Positions 1-7,240 of a stretch of 17,803 nt of DNA are shown piece by piece. Position numbers and translations under genes: made by a program. The notes below the pieces were generated by a model, which saw only the letters and a list, made by a program, of their open reading frames with translations, had not been told where the DNA came from and did no database searches. The number at the start of each line of letters is the position of its first letter. Position 1 is the first letter of the stretch. The DNA comes from Devosia sp. (GTDB lineage Bacteria > Pseudomonadota > Alphaproteobacteria > Rhizobiales > Devosiaceae): contig JAQGKG010000196.1 of NCBI GenBank assembly GCA_028290245.1, positions 1 to 17,803 on the forward strand, given 5' to 3'.

Positions 1-135
1 AACCTCGGCGGTACGCTGGATTATTTCGTCGAGAACGCCTTCAATTATCCAACGCTGGCCGAGGCTTACAAAATCGCCGCGCTAGACGCCTGGAACCGCA
101 TGCCAAGAACCCTGCCGGTGGCGCCCATCGAATAG
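1..135 (+). CDS. sthA: Soluble (Si-specific) NAD(P)+ transhydrogenase, C-terminal fragment
   Basis: This is an open frame from base 1 to the TAG at 133-135, encoding the last 44 residues of a protein whose start lies outside the window. The stretch with FNYPTLAEAYKIAALDAWNR matches, from memory, the conserved C-terminus of soluble pyridine nucleotide transhydrogenase SthA (FNYPT.AEAYRVAAL..LNR). SthA is a cytosolic FAD enzyme that balances NADH and NADPH and belongs to the class I disulfide oxidoreductase superfamily without a redox disulfide. The tail after NRM (PRTLPVAPIE) is longer than in E. coli. The next gene on the same strand starts 68 bases later and belongs to the same superfamily. 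Only the C-terminus is visible, so a related flavoprotein cannot be fully excluded. Confidence 0.72.
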   Translation, partial: NLGGTLDYFVENAFNYPTLAEAYKIAALDAWNRMPRTLPVAPIE

Positions 136-203
136 GCCGAACGCTCGCCGTCACTGGCGCTAAGCCCTTTAAAGTCATAGGCTTGCGCTCAATGGAGGCC
201 ACC

Positions 204-1583
204 ATGCCAGAACAATTCGACGCCATCATCATCGGCGCAGGCCAGTCCGGCCCGTTTCTCGCCGCGCGCCTTGCCGATGCCGGCAAGAAGGTGGCGCTGA
301 TCGAGAAGGAACATCTCGGCGGCACCTGCGTCAATGATGGCTGCACGCCCACCAAGACGCTGGTGGCCAGCGCCCGCGCCGCCTGGTCGGCTCGCCACGC
401 GACCGAGTTTGGCGTGGTCCTCAAGGGCACTGTCACCGTCGATATGAAGGCCGTCAAGGCCCGCAAGGACAAGGTCGTCGGCGCCTCGGTCAAGAGCCTC
501 ACCGACTGGATCGGCAGCCTCAAGACGCTGGAATACATCAAGGGCACCGGCAGCTTCGTCTCGCCCACTGAGGTCAGCGTCAATGATCGCGTGCTGACTG
601 CGCCGCAGATTTTTATCAATGCCGGCGCCACGGCCTCGGTGCCAGACTGGCCCGGCATTCGCACCGTGCCCTATCTGACCAATACCTCGATGATGGATCT
701 CGATACGCTGCCAAGCCATCTGGTCATCGCCGGTGCCAGCTATATCGGGCTGGAATTCGCCCAGATGTATGCCCGCTTCGGCGCCAAGGTGACCGTGATC
801 GAGCGCGGCGACCGGCCCGCATCGCGCGAGGACGAGGATGTCTCCACCGCCATCCGCGAAGTCCTTGAAGCCGAAGGCGTCACCTTCCTGTTCAACACCA
901 CCATCGAGGCCCTGGCCAAGGCCGGCAACGGCGTCTTGCTGTCGCTCAAATCCGGCGACCGCCGCGTCTCGGTCGAAGGCTCCCACTTCCTTGTCGCCCT
1001 CGGCCGCACCCCCAACAGCGCCGGCCTCAACCTCGAAGCCGCCGGCATCAAGCCCGACGAGCGCGGCTATATTCCGGTCGACGATCACCTGCGCACCAAG
1101 GTCAATGGCATCTGGGCCATGGGCGACATCAACGGCCGCGGCGCTTTCACCCACACCTCGTACAACGACTTCGAAATCGTCGCCGACAACGTCATCCTCG
1201 GCGGCGAGCGCTCCATCGCCCAGCGCATCCCGGTCTACGGCCTGTTCATCGACCCACCACTTGGCCGCATCGGCATGAGCGAGACCGAAGTCCGCAAATC
1301 CGGCAGGCCGGCACTGATGGCCATCATGCCCATGACCAAGGTCGCCCGCGCCCGCGAACGCGGCGAAACCCAGGGCCTGATGAAAGTGCTGGTTGACGCC
1401 GAGACCAATCAAATCCTCGGCGCCGCCCTCCTCGGCATCGGCGGCGACGAAGTCGTACACTCCCTGCTGCAACTGATGGTGTCAGGAACCCCCTACACCA
1501 CCATGATGCACACGGTGCAAATTCACCCGACCGTGACCGAACTGATCCCGACCCTGCTAGCAGGCCTGAAGCCGCTGGAGTGA
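204..1583 (+). CDS. Class I pyridine nucleotide-disulfide oxidoreductase (FAD; mercuric-reductase-like, substrate unknown)
   Basis: Cytosolic FAD/NAD(P)H disulfide oxidoreductase of 459 residues. An N-terminal FAD Rossmann motif GAGQSG (11-16) is followed by the redox-active CVNDGC (Cys42, Cys47), which are the only cysteines in the protein. The NAD(P) Rossmann motif GASYIG is at 177-182, with Glu200 ending its second strand, which suggests NADH. A second FAD motif contains MGD (306-308). The C-terminal dimerisation domain carries the His441-Glu446 pair in HPTVTE. Such proteins are often labelled mercuric reductase, but this one lacks an HMA domain and the C-terminal vicinal cysteines of MerA, so the substrate is unknown. 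I start at ATG 204 because GGAGG at 194-198 is well spaced; the in-frame ATG at 183 has no Shine-Dalgarno sequence. It lies 68 bases after the sthA-like gene and is probably cotranscribed. Confidence 0.85.
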   Translation: MPEQFDAIIIGAGQSGPFLAARLADAGKKVALIEKEHLGGTCVNDGCTPTKTLVASARAAWSARHATEFGVVLKGTVTVDMKAVKARKDKVVGASVKSLTDWIGSLKTLEYIKGTGSFVSPTEVSVNDRVLTAPQIFINAGATASVPDWPGIRTVPYLTNTSMMDLDTLPSHLVIAGASYIGLEFAQMYARFGAKVTVIERGDRPASREDEDVSTAIREVLEAEGVTFLFNTTIEALAKAGNGVLLSLKSGDRRVSVEGSHFLVALGRTPNSAGLNLEAAGIKPDERGYIPVDDHLRTKVNGIWAMGDINGRGAFTHTSYNDFEIVADNVILGGERSIAQRIPVYGLFIDPPLGRIGMSETEVRKSGRPALMAIMPMTKVARARERGETQGLMKVLVDAETNQILGAALLGIGGDEVVHSLLQLMVSGTPYTTMMHTVQIHPTVTELIPTLLAGLKPLE

Positions 1584-1600
1584 CGCTAGATACCGAGCCT

Positions 1601-2425
1601 CTACAGCGACGTGATGAAGTCGCGTTCCGTCGCCAACCCGTGCCATTCGTTGGGAATTTCACTGTCGAAGATCAATGTGTACGGACCGGTGTAGCCGGCT
1701 TCCTCAGCCAGCTTGACGCAGGCACCGTAGTCGGCCTCGTCAAGATCGCCATCGATAAAGCTGGCCTTGGCATGGCACAGTTCGGCGACGCCGAAGATCG
1801 ACTTGAGATCGCTATACTTGTTGGGTCCACCCCAATTGCCGAAGTCGCCAAGCAGGCCAACGCGGCCATTCAGCTTGTCGAGCAAGTAATGCACATGCGC
1901 CGGCTCGGCCAGCAGGTCGAACCAGTTTTCCGTCACCAGCCGCACGCTTGAGCCGGCATTGCCCTCGGCCAGCGTGTTAAACGCCTTGATTGAACGGTCC
2001 AGCGCATCGCGTGTCGGCTTCTGCTTGCCGGCGATGACGCGGGAATTTTCGGCGCCCAGTTCATTGGCGATCTCGAGCCAACTGGCGATCCAGCGCGTGT
2101 CGCGCTCGCCATGCTCAGGGTGGCTAATATCGCCGGCATCTATCAGCAGCGTCTGCAGCCGAACGTCGGCGATGCGCAACTGATCCTTGAGTTCGGCAAG
2201 GTAAACGGGATCGCGGCTGGCCAGGTGGAACGAGACGACTTCCAGCCGGTGATAGCCGTGATTGGCCAAAACAGATGGCAGGCCGAGCAGTGATTCCTCG
2301 CCCTCACCATAGGTTTCCTGCATCGGCCCGATTTCGGTGGTCGTCAGGTCATGCGGATAGGTCATGCCCAGCAGGCGGTGTAGCGACCAGGTGGAAACGG
2401 CGATACGGTCAGCGCTGACGCTCAT
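1601..2425 (-). CDS. Sugar phosphate isomerase/epimerase family (xylose-isomerase-like TIM barrel)
   Basis: Cytosolic protein of 274 residues with the alternating strand/helix pattern of the AP-endonuclease-2 / sugar isomerase TIM-barrel superfamily. Likely divalent-metal ligands are Glu166 (LVTENWFD), Asp194 (LLGDFGNW), His218 (CHAKASF) and Glu256 (LIFDSE), which fits the Glu-Asp-His-Glu site of this superfamily. These enzymes isomerise or epimerise keto sugars or hydroxypyruvate, or dehydrate keto-inositols; the exact reaction cannot be read from the sequence. The ATG at 2425 has a purine-rich GGGAAGAG just upstream. It is the last gene of the leftward regulator-lactonase-isomerase series, but 288 bases separate it from the lactonase, so it may have its own promoter. 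It ends 17 bases from the convergent flavoprotein gene. A role in sugar or sugar-lactone metabolism is inferred from context. Confidence 0.75.
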   Translation of the reverse strand: MSVSADRIAVSTWSLHRLLGMTYPHDLTTTEIGPMQETYGEGEESLLGLPSVLANHGYHRLEVVSFHLASRDPVYLAELKDQLRIADVRLQTLLIDAGDISHPEHGERDTRWIASWLEIANELGAENSRVIAGKQKPTRDALDRSIKAFNTLAEGNAGSSVRLVTENWFDLLAEPAHVHYLLDKLNGRVGLLGDFGNWGGPNKYSDLKSIFGVAELCHAKASFIDGDLDEADYGACVKLAEEAGYTGPYTLIFDSEIPNEWHGLATERDFITSL

Positions 2426-2713
2426 GAGTCTCTTCCCTTTTCTTGTTCTTGGATAAGACTGTGCGCCGGGTAACCGTTCCGTTCAAGCCGCTATGTCGCA
2501 GTCTTCTCTTGTGAACATTCTATTTACCTATGAATAAAACTGGACTGCTCCAGCCAGTCCTGTCTTCATCCGACACAGCCCTGAGCAGTCAAATATGCCC
2601 GTTTTGCCACGTTCATAGGTCCGTTTCCGCCGTTCAGAATCCGTTCATCGTGGTTGTTCGACCTGAGTATACGCTGGTCCTGCAGGCGCGGGATTGGTTT
2701 GTTGGACTGGCGC
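2426..2713. promoter_or_regulatory. 288-base intergenic region with repeated CGTTCA and inverted repeats
   Basis: This is a non-coding stretch between the lactonase stop and the isomerase start, both on the - strand. CGTTCA occurs at 2480-2485, 2610-2615, 2631-2636 and 2642-2647; the last three are spaced 21 and 11 bases apart, about two turns and one turn of the helix. ACCTATGAA at 2526-2534 has its inverse TTCATAGGT at 2612-2620. GACTGCTC at 2543-2550 is inverted at 2583-2590, and GGACTG/CAGTCC (2542-2560) makes a short hairpin. I read this as a regulatory region for the leftward isomerase gene. No binding protein can be assigned, and no convincing gene is seen in it. Confidence 0.4.
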
Positions 2714-3538
2714 CTAAACCTTGTAGATGCGCTCGGCATTTCCATGCAGTAATTTGGCTTGTTCGTCCTCGCTGGCGCCGCTGATGATCTCTCGCGTGGC
2801 GTTGACCCAGTCGGTGAGCGTGCCGCCCGTGGTGGTGGCGACGGGGTGGTCGCTGCCCCAGACGACGCGGTCCCAGCCGAAACACTCGATCATGTGCTCG
2901 ACATAGGGGCGCAGCGTTTCGGCGGTCCAGCCCGGTGCGCAGTGGTTGACCAGCCCCGAAATCTTACCGATCACATTGGGATTGCGGGCCATTTCGCGTA
3001 GCGAAGCGCGCCACGGATCAAGGCCCAGGCCCTTGATATCGGGGTTGCCGCAGTGATCGAGAATGAAAGTCACGTCGGGTGCGCGCTGCACCAGATCGAC
3101 GCCGAGATGGAGCTGATCGGCGCGCAGGCAGAGATCGAAACTCAGGTCATAATCGGGCAGGTGGCGGATGTTTTCGATGAACAGGTCGGACTGGCTGAGG
3201 TCATCCGGCGCCTCATGTAAAATCCGGCGAACGCCGGTGATGTGGGGGTGGTCGCTAAGCTGTTCGATATGGTCGACGAAGTTCATATGCTCCGGCCGGC
3301 AGGCAGCGATGGCGCCCACGATCCGGGGCAGGGTGACCACGAATTCGCTCTCGGCCATCATGTCAGCCTCGGCGACATCGACCTCCATATGCAGCGCCGA
3401 TTCAATGCCCAGCGGCACCGCTTCGGCAAAATAATCTTCCACCGACCAAGGCTTGTTGATGGCCGGCGCGCCGCCCAGCCAAGGATAATCAAAGCGGTCG
3501 GGATAGATCAGGTGCAGATGGGTATCGAGGATGCGCAT
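2714..3538 (-). CDS. Amidohydrolase (COG3618), probable L-fuconolactone hydrolase
   Basis: Metal-dependent TIM-barrel amidohydrolase of 274 residues, the usual length for the family. Seen in order: DTHLHL with His7 and His9, a barrel-strand LDHCG with His162, and the catalytic aspartate in WGSDHP (Asp230). This arrangement is that of COG3618 lactonases, which open 1,4- or 1,5-lactones of sugars such as L-fucono- and L-rhamnono-lactone in the cytosol. Next to L-fuconate dehydratase and a 2-keto-3-deoxy-fuconate-type dehydrogenase, the natural role is L-fuconolactone to L-fuconate. ATG 3538 is preceded by GGGAGGA (3547-3553, on the - strand) at good spacing. It lies 37 bases downstream of the IclR regulator, so the two are probably cotranscribed. 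Activity on another lactone, such as L-galactono- or D-arabinono-lactone, remains possible. Confidence 0.8.
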   Translation of the reverse strand: MRILDTHLHLIYPDRFDYPWLGGAPAINKPWSVEDYFAEAVPLGIESALHMEVDVAEADMMAESEFVVTLPRIVGAIAACRPEHMNFVDHIEQLSDHPHITGVRRILHEAPDDLSQSDLFIENIRHLPDYDLSFDLCLRADQLHLGVDLVQRAPDVTFILDHCGNPDIKGLGLDPWRASLREMARNPNVIGKISGLVNHCAPGWTAETLRPYVEHMIECFGWDRVVWGSDHPVATTTGGTLTDWVNATREIISGASEDEQAKLLHGNAERIYKV

Positions 3539-3575
3539 GCCTGGTTTCCTCCCAGAATTTCACCAATCACGGCGC

Positions 3576-4355
3576 TCACCCATCCATAGGCGGGCGCTGC
3601 GAAATCTCCTGTCCGGCCAGCTGCAACAGCTTCAGCACGGCATTCATATTGGGCGCATCGAGCCTATCGAGCCGCTGCGTATAGGGGCAGGTTAGCACAG
3701 CGATAACCGAACCGAGCGGTCCAAAAATCGGCACCGAAAGATTGGAAACCCCGGAAACCTGGGCGCTGGGCATCACTTCATGGCCCTGTTCGCGAATACC
3801 TTCGAGCCGAACGTCGAGGCCCTTCGGCATCTGTTCGGGTGAGCCGATATCCTGTTCCTCGAGCATCAGCACCCGCTCTTCGGGCGTCGCAAACGCAAGG
3901 AAGACATGGCCTGAACCGGTGTTGACGAGGCCAATGCGTGAGCCAACGCGGATCGAGACGTTCCAGTAGCCGGGACCATCAACCTGGGCGATGACGACGA
4001 GAATATTGCGATCCTGCACCACCAGATGCACAGCCTGCTCGGCTTTCAGGGCGAAGTTGCGCAGCACCGGCATTGCCTGGCTAATCATCCGCGTCATCGG
4101 CGGGCGGGCATGCGCCAGTTCAAACAGCTTCAGCGTGATTTCATAGCGGTCTTCCGCCGTCCGGCGCACATAGCTGCGGCGCACCAGCCGGTCCAGCATG
4201 CGGTAAATTTCATTGGGCGTCCGGTCGAGCGCCTTGGCGATTTCCGCCTGGCTCAACCCGTCGGCAGTAGCGGCCAGCAGCTCGAGAATATCGAGGCCCT
4301 TGTCCAGCGCCGGCGCGCGATAGCGATCTCCCTCATCCTCGATCGCCACGTCCAT
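3576..4355 (-). CDS. IclR-family transcriptional regulator
   Basis: DNA-binding regulator of 259 residues. The N-terminal winged helix (about 14-75) has the family pattern: ALDKGLDILELL, a recognition-helix region DRTPNEIYRMLDRL, and a wing ending near YEITLKLFEL. The remaining 170 residues form the IclR effector-binding domain, with VGSRIGLVNTGSGHVFLAF in the middle and a C-terminal GVSNLSVPIFG. Members respond to small acids or sugar derivatives. It is transcribed divergently from the sugar transporter across a 227-base gap and lies directly upstream of the lactonase, so it probably controls both directions and itself. ATG 4355 follows a G-rich run closely; GTG two codons later is an alternative start with better spacing. 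The inducer is not visible; an intermediate such as the aldonate or 2-keto-3-deoxy acid is a guess. Confidence 0.88.
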   Translation of the reverse strand: MDVAIEDEGDRYRAPALDKGLDILELLAATADGLSQAEIAKALDRTPNEIYRMLDRLVRRSYVRRTAEDRYEITLKLFELAHARPPMTRMISQAMPVLRNFALKAEQAVHLVVQDRNILVVIAQVDGPGYWNVSIRVGSRIGLVNTGSGHVFLAFATPEERVLMLEEQDIGSPEQMPKGLDVRLEGIREQGHEVMPSAQVSGVSNLSVPIFGPLGSVIAVLTCPYTQRLDRLDAPNMNAVLKLLQLAGQEISQRPPMDG

Positions 4356-4509
4356 CCCCCCTCACCAGACCCCGCCGAAGTGTCACCTCCAGTCACCCAT
4401 CAGCTAGCACACTGCTAACGTTGAGCGCCCCATTCCGTGACCATTTCACAGCACCTAGGGCACAACGATAGGTCCCGGATCCACTCCCGCGCAATCTGAC
4501 ATGTTAGTC

Positions 4510-4539
4510 TTGCGCGTCACCTTCATTTATGAATAGATT
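4510..4539 (+). promoter_or_regulatory. Possible promoter/operator for the sugar transporter operon
   Basis: TTGCGC (4510-4515) and TAGATT (4534-4539) are separated by 18 bases and could act as -35 and -10 elements for the rightward transporter genes. Between them lies the palindrome TTCATTTATGAA (4522-4533; arms TTCAT/ATGAA). A dyad within a promoter facing a divergent IclR gene is where a repressor operator would be expected. CGCATGCG (4543-4550) is a second perfect 8-base palindrome close by. The promoter elements match the consensus only weakly. Confidence 0.3.
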
Positions 4540-4582
4540 GTTCGCATGCGCATCGCAAGAATGTGCGGAGGATATAATCAGC

Positions 4583-6157
4583 ATGCCGATCAGCCCAGCG
4601 ACAGCATTGTCGTCGAGCCTGGACGCCAGCGTTACGCCGCTGGTGGAGATGCTCGACATCGACAAGGCCTTTCCGGGCGTCCGGGCGCTGTCCGGTGCTC
4701 GCTTTGAACTGCGCGCTGGTGAAGTCCACGCGCTGATGGGCGAGAACGGCGCTGGCAAATCGACGTTGATGAAAATCCTCTCCGGCGTCTACACCCGCGA
4801 TGCCGGTGAAGTTCGTCTTAACGGCCAGCCAGTCGAGATCACCAGCCCGCGCCAGGCGCAGGATATGGGTATTGGCATCATCCACCAGGAATTGGCGCTC
4901 ATGCGCGACCTGACGGCGGCGCAGAACATCTTCATCGGCCGCGAACCGCGTCGGGCCTTCCTGCTCGATGAGGGTGCGCTCAACCGCAACACCCACGCCA
5001 TCTTCGACTCGATGAATCTGAAACTCGAGCCGACGGTAAAGGTGGAGACGTTGACCATTGCCAAGCAGCAGATGGTCGAGATCGCCAAGGCGCTGAGCTA
5101 CCAGTCGCGCGTGCTGATCATGGATGAGCCAACCGCCGCGCTGAATGACGCCGAGATCGCCGAGCTGTTCACCATCATCAACCGGCTCAAGGCCGAGGGC
5201 GTCGGCATCGTCTATATTTCCCACAAGATGGACGAGATCAAACGCATCTCGGATCGTGTCACCATCATGCGCGACGGCGAATATGTCGGCACCGTGCCGG
5301 CCGCCGATACGCCAATCGAGACCATCATTTCCATGATGGTGGGCCGCACCCTGACCAATGATGCGCTGGTCATTCCAAACACCTCGGCTGCGCCGGTGGC
5401 GCTGGAAGTGCGCAATCTCAATCGTGGACGCGAAATTCGCGACGTCAGCTTTTCCGTGCGCAAGGGCGAAATTCTTGGCCTCGCCGGACTGATGGGCGCT
5501 GGCCGCACTGAAGTGGCGCGCGCCATTTTCGGCGCCGATCCGCGCGAGAGCGGCGAAATCTGGGTCAACGGCAATCGCGTCGGCATTTCCTCGCCGCAGG
5601 ACGCGGTGCGGGCCGGCATTGGCTATCTGTCGGAAGACCGCAAGCAGTTCGGCCTCGCCACCGGTCTCGACGTGCGCAACAATATCGCGCTGGCCAGCCT
5701 CGAACGCTTCATCGGACCCGGTGGCGTGATCAACGATGGCGCCATGCACGAGACCGCCGAGAAGTTCATCCGCCAGCTTTCGATCAAGACGCCGAGCGAC
5801 ACCCAGGAAGCGCGGCTGCTGTCAGGCGGCAATCAGCAGAAAGTGGTCATTGCCAAATGGCTGCTGCGCGATTGCGACATCCTGATCTTTGACGAGCCAA
5901 CGCGCGGCATCGACGTCGGTGCCAAGGCTGAAATCTACAAGCTGCTCAACGCGCTGGCCGAGCAGGGCAGGGCGATCATCGTTATCAGCTCCGAATTGCC
6001 CGAAATCCTGCGCCTTAGCCACCGCATCGGAGTGATGTGCGAAGGCCGCCTGACCGGCATGTTGCCGGGCGGCTCGAGCCAGGAAGAAATCATGCGGCTG
6101 GCGACCTTGCGCCCGAGCGCCGTGGCCGAAACCAATTCTGAACGGAAGTCTGCATGA
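4583..6157 (+). CDS. CUT2 sugar ABC transporter, duplicated ATP-binding subunit (RbsA/XylG type)
   Basis: Cytoplasmic ATPase of 524 residues with two fused nucleotide-binding domains, as in ribose/xylose-type importers. NBD1 has Walker A GENGAGKST (53-61), Walker B VLIMDEP (177-183), His214 and a degenerate signature (LTIAKQQ, about 157-163). NBD2 (from about 273) has a degenerate Walker A (GLMGAGRTE, about 302-310), a proper LSGGNQQK (413-420) and IFDEPTRGID. One degenerate motif per half is usual for this class, so a single composite active site is expected. I start at ATG 4583 because GGAGGAT lies just upstream (4567-4573); the in-frame ATG at 4529 overlaps the putative promoter. The gene overlaps the permease by ATGA. 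With a deoxy-sugar pathway adjacent, L-fucose or a similar sugar is the likely cargo, but that is inferred. Confidence 0.93.
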   Translation: MPISPATALSSSLDASVTPLVEMLDIDKAFPGVRALSGARFELRAGEVHALMGENGAGKSTLMKILSGVYTRDAGEVRLNGQPVEITSPRQAQDMGIGIIHQELALMRDLTAAQNIFIGREPRRAFLLDEGALNRNTHAIFDSMNLKLEPTVKVETLTIAKQQMVEIAKALSYQSRVLIMDEPTAALNDAEIAELFTIINRLKAEGVGIVYISHKMDEIKRISDRVTIMRDGEYVGTVPAADTPIETIISMMVGRTLTNDALVIPNTSAAPVALEVRNLNRGREIRDVSFSVRKGEILGLAGLMGAGRTEVARAIFGADPRESGEIWVNGNRVGISSPQDAVRAGIGYLSEDRKQFGLATGLDVRNNIALASLERFIGPGGVINDGAMHETAEKFIRQLSIKTPSDTQEARLLSGGNQQKVVIAKWLLRDCDILIFDEPTRGIDVGAKAEIYKLLNALAEQGRAIIVISSELPEILRLSHRIGVMCEGRLTGMLPGGSSQEEIMRLATLRPSAVAETNSERKSA

Positions 6158-7149
6158 CTGACATAACCGCTCCCGCTACCAAGTCCGGCGTTCGTATTTC
6201 TGGCGCTTTTCATCGGCTGCTGGCCTTTTCAGGCCTAATCGCGCTGGTCGTGGTGTTCAGTATCGCTTCACCCAATTTCATGCAGACCCAGAACGTTCTG
6301 GCCATCCTTCAGGCCACATCGGTCAACGGCGTTCTGGCCATCGCCGCGACGCTCGTGATCATCACTGGCGGTATCGATCTGTCGGTTGGCACGCTGATGA
6401 CGTTCTGCGCGGTGATTACCGGCGTGGTGCTGACCAATCTGGGCATGCCGCTGCCGATTGGCATCCTGGCGTCGATCCTTGCGGGCACCTTCTGCGGGCT
6501 GATCTCGGGCAGCATCATTGCCAAGCTCAAGGTGCCGCCCTTCATCGCCACGTTAGGCATGATGCTGATCCTCAAGGGCCTGTCGCTGGTCGTTTCCGGC
6601 ACCAAGCCGATCTATTTCAACGACACGCCCGGCTTCAACCAGATCGCCCTTGGCTCAGCTGTCGGCTCGATCTTTCCGTCCGTGCCGGTGCCCAATGGTG
6701 TGCTGATCCTGTTCCTGGTCGCTGCCATCGCAGCCTTCGTGCTGAGCAAGACAGCGCTGGGTCGCTACACTTTCGCGCTGGGCAGCAACGAAGAGGCCGT
6801 GCGCCTGTCGGGCGTCAATGTCGATCGCTGGAAGATCGCGGTCTATGCGACCGCAGGCGGCATCTGCGGCGTCGCGGGACTGCTGATCGCCTCACGCCTC
6901 AACTCGGCGCAGCCCGCACTTGGACAGGGCTATGAACTGGACGCTATCGCCGCCGTGGTCATCGGCGGCACCTCGCTCAGCGGCGGCCGTGGCACCGTTG
7001 TCGGCACGCTGATCGGCGCGCTTATCATTTCCGTGCTGGCCAATGGCCTGCGCATTCTTTCGGTGGCTCAGGAGTGGCAGACGGTCGTGACCGGCTCGAT
7101 CATCATCCTGGCCGTCTATGCCGATATCCTGCGGCGCCGCACACTTTAG
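6154..7149 (+). CDS. CUT2 sugar ABC transporter permease (RbsC type)
   Basis: Inner-membrane permease of 331 residues, the normal length for the BPD_transp_2 family. It has many hydrophobic segments (for example about 23-43, 55-72, 80-98, 103-122, 130-150 and 175-197, with more to the end). The conserved GGIDLSVG (72-79) after the third segment and the C-terminal GGTSLSGGRGTVVGTLIGA loop are hallmarks of ribose/sugar permeases. It would form a homodimeric channel with the upstream ATPase. Its ATG overlaps the ATPase stop (ATGA at 6154-6157), implying translational coupling. A 91-base gap holding a small hairpin follows before the binding-protein gene. Cargo cannot be deduced from the permease itself. 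Confidence 0.93.
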   Translation: MTDITAPATKSGVRISGAFHRLLAFSGLIALVVVFSIASPNFMQTQNVLAILQATSVNGVLAIAATLVIITGGIDLSVGTLMTFCAVITGVVLTNLGMPLPIGILASILAGTFCGLISGSIIAKLKVPPFIATLGMMLILKGLSLVVSGTKPIYFNDTPGFNQIALGSAVGSIFPSVPVPNGVLILFLVAAIAAFVLSKTALGRYTFALGSNEEAVRLSGVNVDRWKIAVYATAGGICGVAGLLIASRLNSAQPALGQGYELDAIAAVVIGGTSLSGGRGTVVGTLIGALIISVLANGLRILSVAQEWQTVVTGSIIILAVYADILRRRTL

Positions 7150-7163
7150 GCGCCGGTTACACT

Positions 7164-7180
7164 GCGCCCGTTTCGGGTGC
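7164..7180 (+). promoter_or_regulatory. Small stem-loop between permease and binding-protein genes
   Basis: GCGCCCG (7164-7170) pairs with CGGGTGC (7174-7180), including one G-T pair, around a TTT loop. It lies in the 91-base gap between the permease stop and the binding-protein start and has no T-run, so it is not a classic terminator. Such hairpins can protect the 5' end of a processed transcript for the more abundant binding protein; that role is inferred. Confidence 0.3.
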
Positions 7181-7240
7181 CAACAAGAAGGCGGCAACGC
7201 CTCGCCAGACGACGAATTTCATCTTAATGGGAGGACTACA

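Noticed and set aside
189..1472. 427-codon open frame on the - strand opposite the flavoprotein
   Set aside because: No recognisable domains, and composition typical of a high-GC shadow; the + strand frame has complete FAD, disulfide and His-Glu motifs.
204..1583. Mercuric reductase (MerA) call
   Set aside because: No N-terminal heavy-metal domain, no C-terminal vicinal cysteines and no mer genes nearby; only the general superfamily motifs are shared.
2530..2784. Small + strand frame in the lactonase-isomerase gap
   Set aside because: It overlaps the lactonase 3' end in antisense and has no ribosome site; the product (CPFCHVH...) shows no family.
4523..5749. Long open frame on the - strand opposite the transporter ATPase
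   Set aside because: It mirrors a strongly supported ABC ATPase. Its product is rich in H, D, G and R without motifs, as expected for an antisense frame in high-GC DNA.
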